Made by a program: the position numbers and the translations under genes. Source: Salinivibrio proteolyticus (lineage in GTDB: Bacteria; Pseudomonadota; Gammaproteobacteria; Enterobacterales; Vibrionaceae). From it: 41,126 nucleotides of DNA. The notes beneath the pieces are model-generated. The model was not told where the DNA came from. It worked only from the letters and a program-made list of their open reading frames with translations, and made no database searches. Of the stretch, positions 34,449-41,126 are shown piece after piece. The stretch spans positions 7,157 through 48,282 of the forward strand of contig NZ_MUFP01000021.1 in assembly GCF_001996165.1 (NCBI RefSeq). The letters are read 5' to 3'. The stretch's first letter is position 1, and each line of letters opens with the position of its first letter.

Positions 34449-34576
34449 GTATAACGCCGCATTAAGTGGTGAGCAACGCTAACCACCCGACCTAAACCAT
34501 TGTGACATAGACACTTAAACCGAAGTAAGACGAAAACACCAAGCGTTGGGAATCCGTCTTAAATGCTTTGTTAAAC
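34449..34576 (-). repeat. attC site of the 137-residue cassette (128 bp)
   Basis: Cores GTATAAC and GTTAAAC. GCCGCATTAAG on the left pairs with CTTAAATGCTTTG on the right, and CCAAGCGTTGGGAATC matches the right arm of the 33463-33588 site, so the two are related. Confidence 0.85.
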
Positions 34577-34984
34577 GTTTTTTTCAGCAATCACAATTAA
34601 GCTATCGGTATACGAATATCCGTAACCATAACCGAAGCTAGCACCGCCTGAAACCGCTTCTGTATTGCCCATAATACGAGCTGAACTTGAAATACCTTGA
34701 GCTTGGTACTTAAAATCATAGGCTCCCGACATAACCGGGGTAACAGATTGAACTTTATAACCTTCACGATTTAGCGAATTAATAACTTGCTCTAGATCTG
34801 TAGCTAATCGATCTGTATCAATTTCACAATCAGACCATCCTGTTTGCTTCCATTGTTTTTCTTTCCGAGTAACTTCTTTCTGCCCACCAAATAAGCCAGT
34901 CTTAGTTTCCCCTGTTGGAATTTTAACAGTGACTTCTTTACCTAGCGCAACAAAATAACTTTTTACTAAAACAACCTTATTCAA
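34571..34984 (-). CDS. Cassette protein of 137 residues, unknown function
   Basis: Soluble protein, not recognised. Sequence in order: a strand-rich start (VVLVKSYFVALGKEVTVKIP), a Lys/Gly-rich middle with FGGQKEVTRKEKQWKQTGWS, a helix around residues 60-75, and a Gly/Tyr-rich segment GGASFGYGYGYSYTDSLIV near the end. The Gly/Tyr patch is unusual and could be disordered or a glycine loop. It starts with TTG at 34984 after AAAGGAG (8-base spacing), with no ATG alternative. The stop TAA lies in the attC core at 34570. Single-gene cassette. Confidence 0.65.
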   Translation of the reverse strand: MNKVVLVKSYFVALGKEVTVKIPTGETKTGLFGGQKEVTRKEKQWKQTGWSDCEIDTDRLATDLEQVINSLNREGYKVQSVTPVMSGAYDFKYQAQGISSSARIMGNTEAVSGGASFGYGYGYSYTDSLIVIAEKNV

Positions 34985-35028
34985 TTTAAGTACTCCTTTA
35001 CGTTTTAAGGATCTGTGAATCGAGAAAC

Positions 35029-35077
35029 GTTTAACATTGTATTAGTGCGCACGCACGATTTCCCAAAACCGTTATAC
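35029..35077 (-). repeat. Right-end cassette boundary, probable worn attC
   Basis: GTTTAAC (35029) matches the complement of GTTAAAC at 34570 as the other end of the 137-residue cassette. GTTATAC lies 36 bases further. The inside shows little pairing, so the site is probably truncated or decayed, or is the trace of an attI. Confidence 0.4.
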
Positions 35078-35540
35078 GCACTCTTTTCTATCTAATAGAC
35101 TGTTATTATTAGAATTTCTCACCTCTAGTGGATACTGCTCTTCCGCGAAAGTGTGCATGCCGCCTATCCCGGCCAAGGCGTTCACATTATCCCCAAACAT
35201 AAATCTGTAACTATATGACTAATAAGCTTTTTTAATCATCCATTCTGGGATAGTGTGAATCTGTCACAGATAAACGTGCACGCTTTTGCCTGTATCTAGC
35301 CGATAAGCTGGTTAAGTATCCAGTGTTTAGCCACACGCTACCGCCGATCAGTTGTCGGCACCTAACACGCCATTTATTGGCTATTTTGCCTACTAGTGTA
35401 TCAAGCGCTGTGTTGCTTTTCGTGCGCCATTGTCCAAAGTGTTAGCCAAGCCTTGTTTTGTTAGATTGGTCCCAAAAAGGCGAGTCGTAATCGCCTGATT
35501 CGGGTTTGAACGTTGCGAGTTATTTTGATTGAACGAGATT
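35078..35540. other. Non-coding region at right end of array
   Basis: About 460 bases with no convincing gene; a 64-residue minus-strand frame (35393-35587) has no support. It contains the attC-like 35360-35466, GCCGA...TCGGC near 35354, and an ATCTGT-C-ACAGAT palindrome near 35263. It may be remnants of lost cassettes. Confidence 0.45.
35360..35466 (-). repeat. Possible degenerate attC
   Basis: ACCTAAC and GTTAGAT 107 bp apart, with TTGGCTA inside the left end pairing TAGCCAA inside the right end at matching distance. It lies left of the PfpI-like gene, where that gene's attC would be if it were an old cassette. Confidence 0.3.
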
Positions 35541-36158
35541 TTAGGTAGGAAGAGGAGTGACTTTTGCTGACTGAATTGTTTCTTCAATCAGTGCTTCATA
35601 TGTTGCTGCTTGTCCAGCCGGGAGCAATTGACGATGCATTTCTCGGCGCACGTTTGTATCAAATAAGCGTTCTGCCACCCATCCGGTTAGATAAAGTGCC
35701 GATAAACATCCACCAGCCGTGGCGATGTTGCCATCAATCACTAACGGCTGGTCTTGCACTTCTGCGCCCATGGCTTCAAGCGCAGGTTTAGCATCGGGAT
35801 GCGTGGTCAGTTGACGCCCGCCTAACAACCCTAATCGATACAAAATAAAGGAGCCTGCACAAATCGAGCCGATAAGTTGGTGATTGGGATTAAGCGATAG
35901 AGCTTTCATAAACGCATCGTCGTTTAATGCGGCAGGTACGCCTTTATAGCCACTGGTAATCAATACAACATCAGCTTCACTTGCTTCACTGAGTTCCCCA
36001 TCTGTTGTTACCGAGAGCCCAAGCGTCGATGTGTGTTCGGATTTGGTGCCAAGTACGCGTACATTCCAATGTTGAGGGAGACGTCCAAAGATATCGCGCA
36101 TGAGAAAGAAATCGATGTCGGTAAACGCATCAAATAGCACAATCGCAACGGTATACAT
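35541..36158 (-). CDS. DJ-1/PfpI family protein
   Basis: Protein of 205 residues with the class I glutamine-amidotransferase fold. The nucleophile elbow is GSICAGSFILYRLGLLGG (Cys100) and a conserved acidic residue is near Asp16 (TDIDFFLMRD). TTHPDAKPALEAMGAEVQ and GNIATAGGCLSALYLTGWVAE are typical of the isonitrile-hydratase/AraC-partner branch, but no DNA-binding domain is attached. Enzyme activity unknown. Base composition is like the core genome. Unlike the Hsp31-like copy at 2085-2774, this one is short and lacks the insert around the His. Confidence 0.82.
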   Translation of the reverse strand: MYTVAIVLFDAFTDIDFFLMRDIFGRLPQHWNVRVLGTKSEHTSTLGLSVTTDGELSEASEADVVLITSGYKGVPAALNDDAFMKALSLNPNHQLIGSICAGSFILYRLGLLGGRQLTTHPDAKPALEAMGAEVQDQPLVIDGNIATAGGCLSALYLTGWVAERLFDTNVRREMHRQLLPAGQAATYEALIEETIQSAKVTPLPT

Positions 36159-36225
36159 AATATCCTTTTACATTATAGCCAGTGATTTCAATAAGATATC
36201 ATGATTTACGATAAAAGGAGAGCAA

Positions 36226-36252
36226 ACCACCGCATAACATGTATACGGTGGT
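36226..36252 (-). terminator. Hairpin after fghA
   Basis: ACCACCG / CGGTGGT, 7 pairs with a 13-base loop, 15 bases past the fghA stop. On the minus strand the following bases are TTTGCTCTCC, so the tail is weak. Confidence 0.5.
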
Positions 36253-36266
36253 GAGGAGCATTTACC

Positions 36267-37103
36267 TTACCGCGCAAAGCGAGTGGCGTGGAAGGCGAGG
36301 TGTTCATCAATAAACGTACTGATGAAAAAGTAGCTGTGGTCGTAGCCGGGTTGCATGCGCAAGGTGAGCGGAGAGTTGTGTTTCTCGGCCGCTTGTTTCA
36401 GGGCTTGCGGGTTAAGCTGCTCGGCCAAAAAGCCGTCTTTGTCGCCTTGGTCCACCAGCATCGGCATGGCGGTGGGGCCTTGGGCGAGTAACACGGTGGC
36501 ATCATAGGCTTGCCATGTTTGTTCGTCATCACCTAAATAGGCGCTAAAGGCCTGTTTGCCCCACGGGCACTCGGTGGGATGACAAATCGGGCTGAACGCG
36601 GAAATGCTGCTGTAGCGTGATGGGTTACGCAAACCAATCACTAGCGCGCCGTGGCCGCCCATGCTGTGTCCGGCAATTGCGCGCTGGTTGTTGACCGCAA
36701 AATGCGATTCAATGAGCTCCGGCAGTTCGTGCGCAACGTAGTCGTACATCTGGTAGTGCGACTGCCATGGCGCTTGGGTGGCATTAACATAAAACCCCGC
36801 CCCTTGGCCGAGATCGTATTGATTGGCGTCGGCTACGCCCTCGCCGCGTGGGCTGGTGTCTGGCGCCACAATCGCCATGCCTAAGGTGGCGGCTTGTTTA
36901 AACGCGCCGGCCTTTTGCATAAAGTTTTCGTCGGTGCAGGTTAGGCCCGAGAGCCAATAAAGCACAGGCACGGGTTGTTTTTTCGCTTTTTCGGGCAAAA
37001 AGATCGCAAAGGTCATTTTGCCGTTGGTGGCGCTAGAGTCATGCTGCCAACGTTGGTGCCAACCGCCTGCGACTTTGTTTTCGCTTATTTTTTCTAGTTG
37101 CAT
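36267..37103 (-). CDS. fghA: S-formylglutathione hydrolase
   Basis: Cytoplasmic esterase of 278 residues, usual for FghA/FrmB. It hydrolyses S-formylglutathione to formate and glutathione, the second step of formaldehyde detoxification. An alpha/beta-hydrolase triad is visible: Ser147 in AGHSMGGHGAL, Asp223 in DQGDKDGFL and His256 in GYDHSYFF. YWLSGLTCTDENFMQKAG and PDTSPRGEG are family signatures. Encoded 38 bases behind the glutathione-dependent formaldehyde dehydrogenase, so the two form an operon. Confidence 0.94.
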   Translation of the reverse strand: MQLEKISENKVAGGWHQRWQHDSSATNGKMTFAIFLPEKAKKQPVPVLYWLSGLTCTDENFMQKAGAFKQAATLGMAIVAPDTSPRGEGVADANQYDLGQGAGFYVNATQAPWQSHYQMYDYVAHELPELIESHFAVNNQRAIAGHSMGGHGALVIGLRNPSRYSSISAFSPICHPTECPWGKQAFSAYLGDDEQTWQAYDATVLLAQGPTAMPMLVDQGDKDGFLAEQLNPQALKQAAEKHNSPLTLRMQPGYDHSYFFISTFIDEHLAFHATRFAR

Positions 37104-37141
37104 GGTTATTTTACCGCCGCGTTGCCACGGCGGCCGTCCTG

Positions 37142-38308
<1,167 letters not shown>

Positions 38309-38377
38309 TCATGAGAATAATTTTTGTCACGCTATACTAGCTAAGTTGCTTTTCGTTATAATCCAGCAAATTTGAAA

Positions 38378-38402
38378 ATTATTATTTCACTCACGTAATA
38401 AT
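38378..38402. promoter_or_regulatory. Candidate LysR operator between lysR and frmA
   Basis: ATTATT and AATAAT half sites face each other in the 146-base divergent promoter region (ATTATT at 38378 and 38381, AATAAT at 38397). The T-N11-A type symmetry and position suit the adjacent LysR-type regulator. Confidence 0.4.
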
Positions 38403-38436
38403 ACATTGTCCGATAATATAGACAGGATAGACAGTC

Positions 38437-39330
38437 ATGGCGCCCCATTGGGAAGGATTAAACGAATTTTTAGCGGTGGCTGAGCACGGCAGTTTTACTC
38501 AGGCGGCTTATAAGCTCGATACCAATGTGGTGGCGGTAAGCCGACGAGTTGCGGCGCTGGAAGCCCATTTGGGGGTGAAGCTTTTTCATCGTACCACCCG
38601 TAAAGTCACACTAACGGATGAAGGAGAGCACTATTATCAGCGCTGCCGTCCGCTGATGGCCGCCTTGCAAGAGGCCGAGCAAACCATTACCCAATCGCAA
38701 GCACTCCCCACCGGATTACTGCGGGTGACGGCGCCAGTGAATTTTGGCGAACAATATATCGCTCCCCTGCTGGCCCCCTTCTTGAGGCAATATCCTCATG
38801 TGTCGGTGGACTTGCACCTGACCAATCGTCGAATTGATTTAATTGAAACTGGCACCGATGTGGCGATCCGTATTGGTCATCTCGCGGATTCCAGTTTGAA
38901 AGCGAAGCGCTTAGGTTCACGACGGCTCACCATTTGTGCCAGCCCGGCGTATTTGGCTGCACACGGCCGGCCGCAGACGCCGAGCGATCTCAATCGCCAT
39001 GTTTGTTTGGTTGGCTCCAACGAGCACTGGCATTATCAAGCGGGCAATAAAGTCCGCACCCTCACGGTTTCGGGGCGGTTGCGCTGTAATTCTGGCGTGG
39101 CGTTACTCGAGGCGGCCAAGCAAGGTATTGGCCTCGCGCAGCTGCCGCATTATTACGTGCAAGAGGCATTAGCCGAGGGGACATTAGAAGAAGTATTGGT
39201 AGATTATCGGATAGAAGAAGAAGGTATTTGGGCGCTTTATCCACGCGGACGTCAGCTTCAGCCCAAAGTGGCGGCGTTATTGGCGTATTTAGCCCAACAC
39301 TTGCCCACGCAACCCGCCCCTGATTTTTAA
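38437..39330 (+). CDS. LysR-family regulator of the formaldehyde operon
   Basis: LysR-type regulator of 297 residues. The N-terminal winged helix (about 5-65) reads LNEFLAVAEHGSFTQAAYKL then VVAVSRRVAALEAHLGVKLF and HRTTRKVTLTDEG, and a substrate-binding domain follows (about 90-290, with LLRVTAPVNFGEQYIAPLL and IRIGHLADSSL). It is transcribed away from frmA-fghA, the standard layout for a LysR regulator and its target, and a role in sensing formaldehyde or a glutathione adduct is inferred. ATG 38437 is the only good start. Confidence 0.88.
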   Translation: MAPHWEGLNEFLAVAEHGSFTQAAYKLDTNVVAVSRRVAALEAHLGVKLFHRTTRKVTLTDEGEHYYQRCRPLMAALQEAEQTITQSQALPTGLLRVTAPVNFGEQYIAPLLAPFLRQYPHVSVDLHLTNRRIDLIETGTDVAIRIGHLADSSLKAKRLGSRRLTICASPAYLAAHGRPQTPSDLNRHVCLVGSNEHWHYQAGNKVRTLTVSGRLRCNSGVALLEAAKQGIGLAQLPHYYVQEALAEGTLEEVLVDYRIEEEGIWALYPRGRQLQPKVAALLAYLAQHLPTQPAPDF

Positions 39331-39356
39331 CCGCCACTCTGGAACCCGCTAAAAAA

Positions 39357-39379
39357 ATCGCCAGCACAAGGCTGGCGAT
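39357..39379 (-). terminator. Terminator of the chemoreceptor gene
   Basis: ATCGCCAGC-ACAAG-GCTGGCGAT, with seven A residues to its left that read as a T-run on the minus strand. It may also serve the converging lysR gene. Confidence 0.85.
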
Positions 39380-39406
39380 CGGATCACGGTGTTCAAAAAC
39401 GGTCGA

Positions 39407-41011
39407 TTAGTCACGCGACGCGCGCAATGACGTGTCCGCTTTGTTAATCGCTGAGACTTTAAACGCGCCCACATAGTGATCGAGGGTGCGTGCGAGCCCT
39501 GCTAAATCTTGGCTACTCGCTTCTAGGCTATGGCTATCATCTAGCCCGGCTTGCGCTGCTTGGTTAACCGTATCCATGTTGACGTTAATTTCATTGGCTA
39601 CGCTTGATTGCTCTTCGGTCGCCGTTGCCACATGGGTGTTCATATCCAAGATGGTGCTCACTTGCATCGCGATGCTTTCTAGCGCCGTCAGTGCTTGCTC
39701 GGTCGCGCGGTTCCCTTCGCTGGTGAGAGCTTTACTGGTGTCCATTGCCTCAACCGCGTTTTTCGCTTCTTGCTGAAGCTGATCAATGGTCGATTGAATT
39801 TCTTCGGTTGATTGCGACGTTTTGGTCGCCAGACTGCGCACTTCGTCCGCCACTACCGCAAAACCACGTCCCGCTTCGCCAGCGCGCGCTGCTTCAATGG
39901 CTGCGTTCAAGGCAAGCAAGTTCGTTTGCTCTGAGATGCCACGGATCACGTCCAAAATTGAGACAATCGACTGGGTGCGATCAGCCAGCGAGGTGATCAC
40001 AGTCGACATATTGTCCATCTCGGTGTCGAGTTGGTTGATGGTCTGGGTCGCTTCGGTCAAGGTTTGCTTACCGGCTTCGGTTTCGCTGTTGGCTGACGAA
40101 GCTGAATCTGCCGCATTCGAAGCGCTTTGTGAGATCTCATTAATGGTAGCGATCATCTCATTCATCGAGGTCACGACCAGCAGCGCTTGCTCGCTTTGTG
40201 ATTCACCACGTTTTAGCGATTGCGCGGCTTTATCGCGCAGCGACTCGGCTGAACGGCCAAGCTCTTCACCGGTTTCCACCACATGCGCAATGATTTGGTC
40301 GATTTTTTCAACGAAGGTGTTAAAAGCCACCGAAATACGGGTGATCTCGTTGTTGCCAGTGACAGGCAAGCGCACAGTCAGGTCACCGTCCCCTTTCGAG
40401 ATATCCGCCAGCGCGTGCTCAAGGCCTTTAAGCGGCGCGAACAGTCGGCCCAATAGCCATACCAGCACAAGGGTACAGGCAATAAAAATCAAGCCAATCG
40501 CGGTCAGCTGCGCAATCGCAATGCCATTGGCAGCGCTATCCACTTCTGTAATTGGGATCCCTACATCAAACGCGCCCCACAGGCGGCCATCGACGTAGAT
40601 TGGCATCATGATGTCGTACACCCATACATCTTGCACATCAGCGTACCAGCGCGAATGCTGCGGTTGGCCTTGGCCGGCCCCCGCCACTGTGTAGCTGTCG
40701 GTGTAGACTTTGCCCAGTTTCTGCGTATCACTGTGGGCAATGGCTTTGACGTTTTTATCAATGACGACGGCATAGCTGATGTCACTGCGTACTTTGAGAC
40801 CGCTGACCATTTCCTGTAAATCGTCGGTTGGCGTTGACGAGTTCGACAGAATGTATTCGGCGCGATCCGCAAGCAGCTCTGCCTGCGCTTTCGAGCGCTT
40901 GAGAATGATGTGGTCGATTTCATCGTGTGAGATAAAAGTTGTGGCGGTGATGCTGGCAATTGCCGCCACCGCAAACATGGCACACACCACGATTAAGATG
41001 AGTTTTTTCAC
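39407..41011 (-). CDS. Methyl-accepting chemotaxis protein with periplasmic cache domain
   Basis: Inner-membrane chemoreceptor of 534 residues. Transmembrane segments lie at about 3-25 and 165-190, enclosing a sensor domain of about 135 residues ([36 protein letters not shown]), which looks like a single-cache domain. A HAMP linker (about 191-243) is followed by the signalling rod with the conserved tip [20 protein letters not shown] near residue 360. No C-terminal CheR/CheB pentapeptide is visible. GFDVGIP in the sensor recalls cache motifs. The ligand is unknown. Single gene with its own terminator. Confidence 0.92.
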   Translation of the reverse strand: MKKLILIVVCAMFAVAAIASITATTFISHDEIDHIILKRSKAQAELLADRAEYILSNSSTPTDDLQEMVSGLKVRSDISYAVVIDKNVKAIAHSDTQKLGKVYTDSYTVAGAGQGQPQHSRWYADVQDVWVYDIMMPIYVDGRLWGAFDVGIPITEVDSAANGIAIAQLTAIGLIFIACTLVLVWLLGRLFAPLKGLEHALADISKGDGDLTVRLPVTGNNEITRISVAFNTFVEKIDQIIAHVVETGEELGRSAESLRDKAAQSLKRGESQSEQALLVVTSMNEMIATINEISQSASNAADSASSANSETEAGKQTLTEATQTINQLDTEMDNMSTVITSLADRTQSIVSILDVIRGISEQTNLLALNAAIEAARAGEAGRGFAVVADEVRSLATKTSQSTEEIQSTIDQLQQEAKNAVEAMDTSKALTSEGNRATEQALTALESIAMQVSTILDMNTHVATATEEQSSVANEINVNMDTVNQAAQAGLDDSHSLEASSQDLAGLARTLDHYVGAFKVSAINKADTSLRASRD

Positions 41012-41048
41012 TACGCTACCTTACTGGCAATGGGAGGGGCGGAAACCG

Positions 41049-41126
41049 TCAACGTCGGCGTGCAATAAGCCGGTAGCCTAATTCGGCCAAAAGGGGCGAG
41101 AGACGGCTGACTTCCTCTCTGTACAT
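41049..41126 (-). CDS. Possible C-terminal end of a gene cut by the window edge
   Basis: An open minus-strand frame enters at the right edge and stops with TGA at 41049. The 25 residues visible (ending LAELGYRLIARRR) are too few to identify. An ATG begins exactly at the last base, so it could also be a tiny frame by chance. Confidence 0.25.
   Translation of the reverse strand: MYREEVSRLSPLLAELGYRLIARRR

Larger units (their letters stand above)
27647..35077 (-). mobile_element. Integron cassette array without integrase in view
   Basis: Five minus-strand genes, each followed on its downstream side by an attC or attC-like site, with core sites at every junction: GTTAGGT 27647, ACCTAAC 28261, GTTATGC 28324, GCATAAC 32979, GTTAGCA 33021, TGCTAAC 33463, GTTATAC 33582, GTATAAC 34449, GTTAAAC 34570, GTTTAAC 35029. 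The array is clearly AT-richer than its flanks. Cassette lengths from core to core are about 4.7, 0.48, 0.99 and 0.58 kb for the four bounded ones. No intI gene or attI is recognisable, so this is either the distal part of a chromosomal integron or a CALIN (attC cluster lacking an integrase). Confidence 0.8.

Noticed and set aside
34985-35080. attI site of an integron
   Set aside because: Only a core GTTATAC and a cassette boundary are seen; without intI or its binding repeats an attI cannot be claimed.
35393-35587. 64-residue minus-strand frame at the right end of the array
   Set aside because: No ribosome site, overlaps the end of the PfpI gene, no recognisable domain; I looked for a transposase remnant and saw none.

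Overview
The window looks like a chromosomal segment of a halophilic member of the Vibrionaceae, most likely Salinivibrio or a close relative. Three things suggest this: Vibrio-type gene families (a VC0807-family membrane protein, a TIGR02450 Trp-rich protein, PKD/PPC secreted protease architecture, a chemoreceptor), a complete set of ectoine-degradation genes, and integron attC sites of Vibrio type. This is inferred from protein recognition only; no database was consulted.

Layout. 1-1951 (-): OmpR-type response regulator and its histidine kinase, the kinase running off the left edge. 2085-3548: a DJ-1/PfpI (Hsp31-like) protein divergent from an NlpE-like lipoprotein. 4024-6867 (+): doeA-doeB-doeX, the first half of ectoine catabolism and its Lrp/AsnC regulator. 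7059-8828 (+): a secreted S1 protease with PKD and PPC domains, which splits the ectoine locus. 9084-12079 (+): doeC-doeD, the second half. 12154-13698 (-): a BCCT transporter converging on doeD through a shared terminator. 13873-15080 (-): two small hypothetical proteins and a 26-codon basic mini-gene, followed by about 0.8 kb without a convincing protein gene but with strong hairpins. 15902-18949 (+): a NemR-like repressor, YqhD-like aldehyde reductase and CurA-like reductase, with two identical 15-bp operators. 19205-22367 (+): an orphan sensor kinase and a YrbG-type cation/Ca exchanger. 22438-24735 (-): a PnuC-family transporter, a nucleoside phosphorylase and a Crp/Fnr regulator. 25080-27378: a VC0807-family protein, a TIGR02450 protein, an NTF2-like protein and a DUF6817-like protein, the last two flanked by a pair of REP-like palindromes.

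27650-35080 is an AT-richer integron cassette array without an integrase gene in view. All cassette genes are on the minus strand. Four attC sites are clear, at 28261-28330, 32979-33027, 33463-33588 and 34449-34576. The cassettes carry a membrane-anchored unknown, a 1509-residue Avs-like STAND NTPase with an N-terminal PD-(D/E)XK-type nuclease (a probable anti-phage protein in a cassette of about 4.7 kb), a HIT protein, a DUF6602-like putative nuclease and a small unknown. This is the most interesting part of the window.

35541-41011: a DJ-1/PfpI protein, then the glutathione-dependent formaldehyde detoxification pair fghA and adhC/frmA with a divergent LysR regulator, then a methyl-accepting chemotaxis protein. 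The ectoine genes, BCCT transporter and aldehyde-detoxification genes together suit a salt-adapted organism that recycles compatible solutes as carbon and nitrogen.
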